Origin: Aculops lycopersici
Lineage: Eukaryota; Arthropoda; Arachnida; Trombidiformes; Eriophyidae
Reading direction: 5' to 3'
NCBI GenBank assembly: GCA_015350385.1
Contig: WNKI01000003.1
Coordinates: 1,397,730 to 1,461,729, forward strand
Length of the DNA: 64,000 nucleotides
The notes beneath the pieces were generated by a model that was given only the letters and a program-made list of their open reading frames with translations, did not search any database and was not told where the DNA came from. Each line of letters starts with the position of its first letter. Positions within the stretch are counted from its first letter, which is position 1. A program made the translations under genes and the position numbers. Positions 54,455 through 62,041 of this stretch are shown here, piece after piece.

Positions 54455-55021
54455 GAGTTCCTCATAATGCAACCTAACATTATTATATCTTGATCGTATT
54501 TCTTTTTGGCTCTTTACCGCTATCTCCCTTACAGTTCTTATCTCATCAAGTATTCAATATTATGTGAGGGACGTCCTATTATGTGGTGGCCTAATGGTTA
54601 GTATTTCTGATGTATCCAAGAGACATTGATGCTAGCTATATCAAAGCTCAATAATAAAAGGTTGCCTAAGGTGATCATGAAGTGTAATTATATCTCTAGG
54701 AATAGGATTATTGTTGTTGGCCGTCGGCGATTTCGCTATAAATTTCTACAATGTTTACACTCGCCGCGCACCAATATGCTTGTTCGCTCGAGACCGGAGT
54801 CAAATGCGCTACGATCCATGATGTTGCTTCAAATCGAATCAAAACGCGAGCATAATGAACCCTCATGAGATTCATCTATCATCTCAAACTGGATAATCGG
54901 AGGAGGGACTTTATTATATATCCCATCTCCCTAAAATATACATCATATATTATTTTTCTATATAGAGAAATTATAAATAGAGAATGAATGTGAAAAAGGT
55001 ATGAAGAAAGTAATATCATCT
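54455..55021. other. Intergenic stretch between PTPN9 and SLC25A38
   Basis: About 0.57 kb, no supported gene. It should hold the PTPN9 promoter and the 3' UTR of SLC25A38. Confidence 0.5.
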
Positions 55022-55960
55022 TTAATGTAAACGCAATACCTCCGTCATCATCTCGTAGAAAGTCCATGTTGTGGCTGCAATCAAAGTTCTTCGCAAACTT
55101 CTTGGCGCAAGACCGTCGAAGAATCTCAGGATTCCTCTCTCTTGTTTCAACAATCTCCTGGCCGTTTCGCTCATGGTCAGTCTTTGTTGTGTTTCAATTT
55201 GTATATTAGTCTTGAGTACATCCAATGGATTTGTCAGTAGTGAGGCGATGAATCCGCTAATAAGTCCATACTTGAAATTATCGAAGTGTTTAGTTTTAGA
55301 TGGTGTTTGGTCCTTGTTCATAATTTCATCATCTCTCTTGCCCCTGCACTTAAGCTCGGTGTAGCACATATAATATGTTCCGCTAAAGAGGGAATCACGT
55401 AATATGGTTGGCGAGATTCCAACCCATCCGTTTCGAAGATAAGCTTCTCTCAAAGCCGAGGACAAACTTGAATACTGAATCCTTCCACTTTCGTATCTAA
55501 CCTTGACCGACGTTACAGGTAAAAATAGAAAACTAACAAATGAGCGAGCAATTAGTCCAAAGTAGAAGGCTTGCAATGAGGTATTTGGTTTGTGCTTCTC
55601 GTCCGAGATGTTTGATTGCAATAAATTCAATGAAGCATAATAGATGCCAACACCAGGCACCGATCTTACCAACGAGGCACCCATTCCCCGCCAAAGATAA
55701 CTTAAACTATGCTCCCTGACTAGCTTTGTGGCTGACTTTGTCGCTCGACCTATCACATTATGGTTCAATCTTGAATTTGACTCTGGAGTTATTGTTGCTC
55801 TTAGTTGAATTTGGGTCTTGAGCAATTCTAACGGCTGATAGACGATAGTTGTAAATGCACTACTTAATGAACCTGCCACCAAAGATTCTATCACAGATTT
55901 GCTCACTAATACTGTGTTCCGATGATGATGCAACTCCTTTTGCTCGCCATCCTGAGTCAT
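55022..55960 (-). CDS. SLC25A38: Mitochondrial glycine transporter SLC25A38 (Hem25)
   Basis: Mitochondrial carrier that imports glycine for the first step of haem synthesis (5-aminolevulinate). The frame encodes 312 residues from ATG 55960; longer frames open at TTG. Three carrier repeats are visible, each with a PX[D/E]XX[K/R]-type motif: QPLELLKTQ, PVTSVKVRYES and NPLDVLKT. Features that mark the SLC25A38 branch are RSVPGVGIYYASL, RYESGRIQYSSLSSALREAY, ILRDSLFSGTYYMCY, and the C-terminal PRSLRRTLIAATTWTFYEMM. Length is close to the usual 300-310 residues. In repeat 2 the acidic residue of the signature is replaced (PVTSVK), as is normal for this subfamily. No intron is present. Confidence 0.93.
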   Translation of the reverse strand: MTQDGEQKELHHHRNTVLVSKSVIESLVAGSLSSAFTTIVYQPLELLKTQIQLRATITPESNSRLNHNVIGRATKSATKLVREHSLSYLWRGMGASLVRSVPGVGIYYASLNLLQSNISDEKHKPNTSLQAFYFGLIARSFVSFLFLPVTSVKVRYESGRIQYSSLSSALREAYLRNGWVGISPTILRDSLFSGTYYMCYTELKCRGKRDDEIMNKDQTPSKTKHFDNFKYGLISGFIASLLTNPLDVLKTNIQIETQQRLTMSETARRLLKQERGILRFFDGLAPRSLRRTLIAATTWTFYEMMTEVLRLH

Positions 55961-56521
55961 TCTATCCAAGTTTTTAAGATTGGGGATAATTCTTGAGCCC
56001 AATAACAAAAATATGATCGGTCGAACATAATAATGTTCTAGATGAGTTTATGATTACAATGGTTAGTTATACAATCTACACTCGTTGACTTTTACAACTG
56101 AATGAACATGGACTAGGAATATTGAGCAGGAGTTCACGAGATTTCTCAGAGAAATCATCAACTCATGAGAAAGAGTCGCCAAAACAAGAACAATTTTCCC
56201 ACTGAATCCTCGTAGTAAAGCTAGATCATGTTTTGCGACGGACCCGCGCGAGTATTCGCAAAATAAAATATACAGACTGTCGTGGCAAACTTTGTTAATT
56301 CGCCATGAGTATCTCACGATTCCTGATCTTTCAACTTAAATTTTACCCGATACCATGAGTTATTAACGATACCCCAGACTTTCCAAATGTATTACTGACG
56401 CTCAGGTTGATTGTTATATGATGAATCGAATACCTGACATAATCTTGGGTTTTGCGACTTTTTTCCTTTCACACGCGTAGTTACAGTAACAATTTCTTCA
56501 GAGAGGATGGTTTATTCATTG
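55961..56521. other. Intergenic stretch between SLC25A38 and TBCE-like gene
   Basis: About 0.56 kb without a supported gene; holds the SLC25A38 promoter and the TBCE-like 3' end, where a minus-strand AATAAA is at 56511-56516. Confidence 0.5.
56511..56516 (-). terminator. Poly(A) signal of the TBCE-like gene
   Basis: Minus-strand AATAAA begins only five bases after the stop codon. Confidence 0.55.
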
Positions 56522-57922
56522 TTAGTTTTCAAGTACGACCAAAGAGTGTCCATTTTTGACAGAAAAGAAATGCAAAGTTTGACAATCTTTGTCCAACTCA
56601 TACTCAATACTTTCTCCATTGGACCTCAAACCCCGGCACAGTAATCTAATGTTGGTCGATAGTTTGAGCTTGAATAATCTCTTACAAAGCATTTGTACAT
56701 TTGCTACTCGCATATCACAAGGCAATTTGCGGTTAACTTTGGTGTCATTATAACACAAGTCTATGTTTATGTACTTGTCATTTTGTTCCTTTTTGTTGAG
56801 ATCTTCTGGTAGTCCATAGAGTTCAATCAGTTCATCATAACGAGGGTGGGATACTTTGAAGTTGTTGAGTTTCCCCTCAGTTGACAACTTGTAATCCGGA
56901 AACGTTTTTCTAAGGTACAAAACCTCAGCATCTCTGCGTTCGCTTCGACCAATCGGCTCTCGGTTGATGACTTTGATACTACTCAACCGACCGATTGTTA
57001 GATGTTTTGGAAACTTTTCCGAATCGTAGAATGGGTTTTCATGGCATATCAGGTTCGCTAAATATTTCAGCCTGTGTAACTGAGAGATATCCTGCCAATT
57101 GGCCAGTTGATTGTAGGATATATTTAGCGACTTCAATTGTTTCAATTGATCGACAATTTTGTCACTCATATCAAATGAGGTGAGGTAACAATTTGACAGA
57201 TCCAACTCGACAAGATTGTCAGTGGATCCAATGCTCTCAATCCATTGGATGTCGGTGAACTTGTTTTTTCCCAACATCAAACTTTGGATGTCACGAATAA
57301 AATTTGATTTCGTTGGTTCATCCTGGTCATTGATCAATATCATGTCATCTGCCGTTAGCTCGCAAGCCCATAGATCTAGTTGCTCAATGCTTGAGCAAAT
57401 CTTCGACAGGGTTGATATCGTTGCATCCCAATTGAGTCGAAGTTTGCCTAATGTCACGGATTTTAACCTTCTTTGATTGGTGACCTCTTTCAGGTCAATT
57501 TGATTCCGCAGTTCCAGGGGCTCATTCTGGGTTAGAACAATTTCCTTGACATTAGGTAATATGTCAATAATGGCCACAACGTCCAACCATGTCAGTGAGT
57601 TATTTGCTAGATTGAGTAAATTGACTCGCAGTAAGAGGTCTTTAAGTTGACTGGTATCACCAGCTGACGAGATCTTCATGGACGACAAGTCGAGACTAAA
57701 TAATCCCCTGAGTTGTCGTTGAATACTTGATATCTTGCTAAAGCCGAAGAAGGTGGTATCAGCTTCTCTGATAATATCACCTTTTCCTACAATGTCGTCA
57801 AATTCATTTTGCTGGACATAACGTTTGTGCAAAGCCTCGACAAAAGTCCTTTCCTTCGCTTGCTCCTGTATGCTCATATGGGATAGCTGGCTGTCCATAG
57901 TTTTGCTCATCACTACTACCAT
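56522..57922 (-). CDS. TBCE: Tubulin-specific chaperone E-like protein, without CAP-Gly domain
   Basis: TBCE binds alpha-tubulin and, with TBCC/TBCD, folds and recycles tubulin dimers. The frame encodes 466 residues from ATG 57922. Residues 20-60 (TFVEALHKRYVQQNEFDD and FFGFSKISSIQRQL) match the segment that follows CAP-Gly in TBCE. A leucine-rich-repeat array covers about 75-330 (LLNLANNSLTWLDVVAII, LVELDLSNCYL, LKSLNISYNQLANWQDIS, NLICHENPFYDSE). The LRR cap and HPRYDELIELYGLPEDL at about 361-377 are diagnostic. The C-terminus is ubiquitin-like and ends TLHFFSVKNGHSLVVLEN. The N-terminal CAP-Gly domain of other TBCEs is absent, and there is no room for it upstream because SNRPF ends 56 bp away on the same strand. 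A distant upstream exon skipping SNRPF, or a TBCEL-like paralog, are alternatives. Confidence 0.85.
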   Translation of the reverse strand: MVVVMSKTMDSQLSHMSIQEQAKERTFVEALHKRYVQQNEFDDIVGKGDIIREADTTFFGFSKISSIQRQLRGLFSLDLSSMKISSAGDTSQLKDLLLRVNLLNLANNSLTWLDVVAIIDILPNVKEIVLTQNEPLELRNQIDLKEVTNQRRLKSVTLGKLRLNWDATISTLSKICSSIEQLDLWACELTADDMILINDQDEPTKSNFIRDIQSLMLGKNKFTDIQWIESIGSTDNLVELDLSNCYLTSFDMSDKIVDQLKQLKSLNISYNQLANWQDISQLHRLKYLANLICHENPFYDSEKFPKHLTIGRLSSIKVINREPIGRSERRDAEVLYLRKTFPDYKLSTEGKLNNFKVSHPRYDELIELYGLPEDLNKKEQNDKYINIDLCYNDTKVNRKLPCDMRVANVQMLCKRLFKLKLSTNIRLLCRGLRSNGESIEYELDKDCQTLHFFSVKNGHSLVVLEN

Positions 57923-57978
57923 GGTGACGATGATGATGATAAGATGTCAATAGTGGGTAGAATATCAATAAAGAATAA

Positions 57979-58266
57979 TCAATTGTTATCACCAGCTAAA
58001 GTTGGAGCAGCGGCCACCTCACCCTCCTCTTGGACTTCTCGTATATATAGAATATTGTTACACCTGATCAAGACTTCGCCCAAGGAACCGGCCAACTTTC
58101 CGTCAATAAACTCCTCGGTGTTTGCTAGCTGAATATTCATGTAACTATCTACTGATACCAAGTAGCCTCTATATTCCATTCCCCACTTGAGCTTTATGAT
58201 AACAGGCTTTCCCGTCAAACCGTTCAGGAAAGGTTTTGGATTTGGGATGATACTTGGCTCTGTCAT
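57979..58266 (-). CDS. SNRPF: Small nuclear ribonucleoprotein F (SmF)
   Basis: Core Sm-ring protein of spliceosomal snRNPs; SmF sits in the heptamer that encircles the U-rich Sm site of snRNAs. The frame gives 95 residues from ATG 58266; the frame is open upstream, but similarity begins at [14 protein letters not shown]. Sm1 motif: [20 protein letters not shown] then [10 protein letters not shown]; Sm2: [15 protein letters not shown]. These match SmF from other animals almost residue by residue, and the length is right (86 in human plus a short N-terminus and an Ala/Glu tail). It is the upstream member of a tight tandem with the TBCE-like gene, with no minus-strand AATAAA in the 56-bp gap. 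It is divergent from SEC61G. Confidence 0.95.
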   Translation of the reverse strand: MTEPSIIPNPKPFLNGLTGKPVIIKLKWGMEYRGYLVSVDSYMNIQLANTEEFIDGKLAGSLGEVLIRCNNILYIREVQEEGEVAAAPTLAGDNN

Positions 58267-58787
58267 TTCCAAACCATTGATTAATATTTGTACGTGTTTA
58301 GGGTAAAGTGAACAACCACAAATAAATATATGTGGTTCCGTAGATGATAGACTAAATCTGCAGATAGCGAGTGAAACATTCAAGCACGTTTTGTTGAAAG
58401 GCCGGGCAAGGCAATAAGTTTTCGCGGCCTAAAGTTGTTGTGAACCCAGCCTGCGGCCAACATCCAGATTTTACCGCTCACTCATTTGTGGTCTCTCTTT
58501 GGTAAACTCGAGCGCCACTCTGCGGCCAAAAATCTGTATCCTCTCTGCATGTGTGTCTGATAAGCAGTGCTTTAGGCTTAAGCACACGTCACTGCCTGTG
58601 TTATGGTCCATAACTTACGGAGCTGCTATTGATAGCGATGCTGCGTTGCATGCAGTAGGATTCCCGATGGATCTTTTTATGCCGTCTTTGCACCTTACGT
58701 CAAAATAGTCTATTTACCAAGTTGATCTACCTTTCAGCTAAATAAAACTAAACAAAAACTAAGAACAAACACCTAATTTAATCAAAA
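58267..58787. promoter_or_regulatory. Shared upstream region of divergent SNRPF and SEC61G
   Basis: The two start codons point away from each other and are 521 bp apart, so this segment must hold both promoters and 5' UTRs. I see no TATA element that I trust. An open frame at 58499-58708 has no recognisable content. Confidence 0.5.
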
Positions 58788-58991
58788 ATGGAACAAATCA
58801 ATTCATTTTTCGAGCCAGCTCGTCTATTTGCCAAGGACTCAATTCGCCTCGTTAAGAGATGCACAAAACCGGACAGAAGAGAGTTCGAGAAAATAGCCAT
58901 TGCCACAGCAATCGGTTTTGCCATAATGGGATTCATTGGATTCTTTGTAAAGCTGATACACATTCCAATCAATAACATTATTGTTTCCTAG
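58788..58991 (+). CDS. SEC61G: Protein transport protein Sec61 subunit gamma
   Basis: Small tail-anchored subunit (SecE) of the Sec61 translocon in the ER membrane; its single membrane helix clamps Sec61 alpha. The frame gives 67 residues from ATG 58788 (family about 68). The N-terminal amphipathic helix ([31 protein letters not shown]) and the membrane helix ([26 protein letters not shown]) match the family closely. There is no intron. It is transcribed away from SNRPF and toward PIAS. Confidence 0.95.
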   Translation: MEQINSFFEPARLFAKDSIRLVKRCTKPDRREFEKIAIATAIGFAIMGFIGFFVKLIHIPINNIIVS

Positions 58992-59303
58992 ATTGATTCT
59001 AATTAAAAACTCCAATGAATTTATAATGCAAATAGTTTCCAGTTATAATTGTAAACATGAACGATTCGACAGTGTGACATGCACCACTACAGATCAAACA
59101 CCACCTGTAAGATAGGTAGTTGACCTCATTACAGTAATGAGCCTTTTGATAGGTGATATTTTGACATGGTGGATAACTCTTTTCCACTAACTTCTGCAAT
59201 TTATTTCTCTCCCTAAATAATAAGCAAGCTTCTAGCTATTGTTCTGTATTTGTTGATGTCGTTAGAAACTTTTGTTCCTTACATTGATTTCATGACCAAC
59301 CAT
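58992..59303. other. Convergent 3' flanks of SEC61G and PIAS
   Basis: About 0.3 kb of AT-rich DNA between two genes that end toward each other. No coding frame is supported. Confidence 0.5.
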
Positions 59304-60416
59304 CTAATCACTGTCATCATCGCTTATTGTTATACATTCGACCATAGATTCTTTAGTTGAATTTGTTGGCTGTTCGACTTTCATCACTGGTGTCCAGGAT
59401 CCGTCTGAGTTAAGTTTTACCTCGGAGATACTTGATTCAACTCCTTTTATTATGTCCATAAAGAATCCATCAACCATGAGATCGGCAAAGTAGGCTGGCT
59501 TATAGCAGACGGGACATGTCCATGAGGCTTTCTTTTCGTTCATTTGTAGATATACCATGGCGTCGAAGCAGGGGATATGCTGACACTTGGTTGACTTACA
59601 AGGCATTTGCATTCTAATCTTACCCAGAGGACAAATTAATGATGATTGAAGGTTTGTGGTGGCAACTTCGTTGTCTGAATCAACAAACAGTCTCTTGGTT
59701 AACTCGGGTTCACTGTAACCCCTTTGTTTTATCCTCTCCAAAAGGGTGGAGGCATTCACATAATCGGCAATGTAAACTGTCAATGCATAAGATCTCATCA
59801 ACGCCTGGGGATCAACGAACCATTTGATATTGATAACATTAGAGATATAAGGACTTATCTTAACTTTATCCGTGATATCGACATGCTGACCAGGCCTCTT
59901 TGCTGGCACATTAGGTTGATTAGGGTTCTGTATAGCTACGGGTAGTTGGACGGGCGAACTATTTACGGTTATCGAGACATCTACAGGGAATTTATCGTCT
60001 TGCTCTTGGTGAGGAACCAAATAACAAAATCTGAGTATGATGTGTCTTGTACCTAATCGTGAGGACAACATGTTGGCTTGCTCAATGGTTAATTTAAATT
60101 CTACCTGAGATTCATTGGCTCTATTTGGAACTCCATCACTGATCAGGCCGGCCGGTCTAATAAGTTCACACAGTTGATCATAGAAGGGTAATGGTCTAAA
60201 GTGGACGTCTGGTTGCTCGTAGATGATTCTAGTTCCATCATTTGATACAGCTGGATAACATAAATCATCCTCCTGCTGATGGGCCATATAAACATTATTC
60301 GTCGTTGTTGACGATGAATGATTATTGGTATTATTGTTATGATGGTTTATGTTATTATTCGTCATATTGCTCAGTCGGCTACTTGACCGACGGAGCCTTT
60401 GTTGAACACTATTCAT
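59304..60416 (-). CDS. PIAS-type E3 SUMO-protein ligase, without SAP domain
   Basis: PIAS proteins transfer SUMO from UBC9 to nuclear substrates. The frame gives 370 residues from ATG 60416 (it is open to 60485 but from TTG). After an Asn/Ser-rich start comes the PINIT domain, about residues 62-230 (LPFYDQLCELIRPAGLIS, LRFCYLVPHQEQDDKFPVDV, KRPGQHVDITDKVKISP). The SP-RING spans about 255-325, with CPLGKIRMQMPC, CQHIPCFDAMVYLQ and WTCPVCYKPA, so the zinc-binding Cys/His set is intact. After SP-RING, DGSWTPV is conserved, and the C-terminus ends in a SUMO-interaction motif with acidic tail (ECITISDDDSD). The N-terminal SAP domain is absent, and the chain is much shorter than typical PIAS (about 600). 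A missing upstream exon is possible, but no SAP-coding frame is seen nearby. Confidence 0.9.
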   Translation of the reverse strand: MNSVQQRLRRSSSRLSNMTNNNINHHNNNTNNHSSSTTTNNVYMAHQQEDDLCYPAVSNDGTRIIYEQPDVHFRPLPFYDQLCELIRPAGLISDGVPNRANESQVEFKLTIEQANMLSSRLGTRHIILRFCYLVPHQEQDDKFPVDVSITVNSSPVQLPVAIQNPNQPNVPAKRPGQHVDITDKVKISPYISNVINIKWFVDPQALMRSYALTVYIADYVNASTLLERIKQRGYSEPELTKRLFVDSDNEVATTNLQSSLICPLGKIRMQMPCKSTKCQHIPCFDAMVYLQMNEKKASWTCPVCYKPAYFADLMVDGFFMDIIKGVESSISEVKLNSDGSWTPVMKVEQPTNSTKESMVECITISDDDSD

Positions 60417-60987
60417 ATCGGTGGTGTTGGTGGTGATAGTGTTGATGGTAATAGCTTTCCCAAGATTAGCTTTTATAGTGGGCAATAATGTGCATATAAA
60501 TGTTGATGAATTAATAAACTTTCAAAGTGTAACAAATTGCTTATGATGAGCGAAATGCAAATAACATTACCGGCACCAGTTTTTCGATGCTAAGTTCCAA
60601 GAAAGGTAATTTCAATGTAAATTTATACGTAAAATGACGTGATTTCAGCATGCATCGATGTTATTCTCTCTCTTGCTCCTTTAATACAATAGCACGCAGT
60701 GTTTGGAAAATTGTCTGTCGTTGGAAGCACACTCAAGAGATTGCGCTGCCGCTGCGCCATCTCTTGTGTTTGGAACCTTTGCTCTTTTATGAGGATCGTA
60801 AAATCAGATTAAATCTAGATCATCTAACTTCACAACCCCCAACGAACGACTTGTCAGTGTTAGGATAGTAGAATTAAAACGGTTAGAGTTTATTGATATT
60901 CGTCATCGACTCTATCGTCATCAATGACTCGATGAGATTACATTATTGTAATTGTTACACTTTTAAGTTTGCAACTTGAATTGCCAA
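60417..60987. other. Intergenic stretch upstream of PIAS
   Basis: About 0.57 kb, with PIAS promoter and the 3' UTR of the secreted-peptide gene. A 72-residue plus-strand frame from ATG 60650 has no recognisable content. Confidence 0.45.
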
Positions 60988-61197
60988 CTAATTGCACTCC
61001 TCCTCCTCCTCCTCGTCAGTCGACTTCCTCTTATCCTTTCTTGCTCGCTCTGCCTTTGCTCGCTCCATTAGCAACATGAAATTTAGCGGCGGATTCTTGA
61101 ATTGGCGGCCCTCGTTGTTGCCTAGACTAGAATCATGATTGTTCACAAATCTGAAGTTGTCGCCGCAAGGCCCAAAGGTGTTGCATAGCGAGCGAGA
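60988..61197 (-). CDS. Secreted peptide of unknown family, exon 2
   Basis: Second coding exon of a small secreted-peptide gene. On the minus strand an acceptor (AAAATCATAG) opens the exon at 61197 in phase 0 and the frame runs to TAG at 60990-60988. It encodes SRSLCNTFGPCGDNFRFVNN, a Gly/Asn linker, FKNPPLNFMLLMERAKAERA, a basic RKDKRK stretch that could be a processing site, and an acidic EEEEEECN tail. The two close Cys (Cys-x5-Cys) could form a small loop, as in several neuropeptides. I do not recognise the family. The pyrimidine tract of the acceptor is weak, but reading frame, phase and signal peptide agree. Confidence 0.6.
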   Translation of the reverse strand, partial: SRSLCNTFGPCGDNFRFVNNHDSSLGNNEGRQFKNPPLNFMLLMERAKAERARKDKRKSTDEEEEEECN

Positions 61198-61276
61198 CTA
61201 TGATTTTGTAAACTCAGTTAGTATTATCTCTATATCGTCATCTAATTAATTTGAAAATTTACGAGCCAACACTTAC

Positions 61277-61372
61277 TTTACTGTCTGAGTCCTCGATATG
61301 CTTGGATAGTGATAAACTAAATAAGCCAACCACCAAGAGGCTTATAAAGAGGTATACTCGTAACTTATTCAT
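61277..61372 (-). CDS. Secreted peptide of unknown family, exon 1 (signal peptide)
   Basis: Minus-strand ATG at 61372 opens MNKLRVYLFISLLVVGLFSL: two basic residues followed by a 16-residue hydrophobic core, a textbook signal peptide, with likely cleavage near SLSLS|KHIED. After 32 codons the exon ends at a canonical donor AAA|GTAAGT (61276). The 79-nt intron joins exon 2 at 61197 in phase 0, giving 101 residues in all. It is too short to show up as one long frame. It lies between PIAS and cullin-1 with about 0.6 kb on either side. Confidence 0.65.
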
Positions 61373-62041
61373 CTTGATCATATCGCTAGTACAATGTTCT
61401 ACAATTTGGCAAATCCTTTTTGTCGCTCTACAGTTTTTTAGATTAGAGATCTTTCGAGATACTAACTAGACTAATTTTTAGGTGGGCGAGTGACTGAGCA
61501 AGTGGAGTCAGTGAGGGTTGCTTGTACGAAAGGTGCACAGGTGGTCGGTGATTGGTAGTTGTACAGTTGAGTGCTTAATTGATTCCGCAGAATTCAAGAT
61601 TCACACCACAAGGCCCCTCTGTGAACTTATATTCTGACATGTCGATTAATCCGCTAGCTAACTATCAGACACCTGTAGAGCAAGAAAAAAGCGACGTCGA
61701 TTGCGTCATTTCTCCGTGTTATTTGGAGGTGCAAAAAAGTATATGCTCACTCGCGATCCGGTCCTTAAGGCATAGCAATCCACATATCTGGCCACCAGTC
61801 CATGATTCTCAATGTCGACTAATAAACCTTTTGAGGCTTCTCTTAACCAATATTTGTAATTTGTACAACATACAGACGAGTCATTAGAATCCTCGACACG
61901 CTTTTGAAATTAGGTGGCAGATTAGTAGAGTATATAGTCGCTGCATAAAATCTATAATCGTTTATTAGTCTAGTGTATCATACAATTTTTGTATCAGTTT
62001 GTTGTTGTTATTTTCGTTCTATTAAAGTTTTTGACATTGCC
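61373..62041. other. Intergenic stretch between the secreted-peptide gene and CUL1
   Basis: About 0.67 kb. A plus-strand frame at 61639-61887 (first ATG 61639) has no recognisable domain. The minus-strand AATAAA of cullin-1 is at 61961-61966. Confidence 0.45.
61961..61966 (-). terminator. Poly(A) signal of cullin-1
   Basis: Minus-strand AATAAA 75 nt after the cullin-1 stop codon. Confidence 0.55.

Noticed and set aside
54587..54612. Box A-like TGGCCTAATGG that might begin a tRNA
   Set aside because: No box B (GGTTCRANNCC) follows within tRNA distance and no acceptor-stem pairing is seen.
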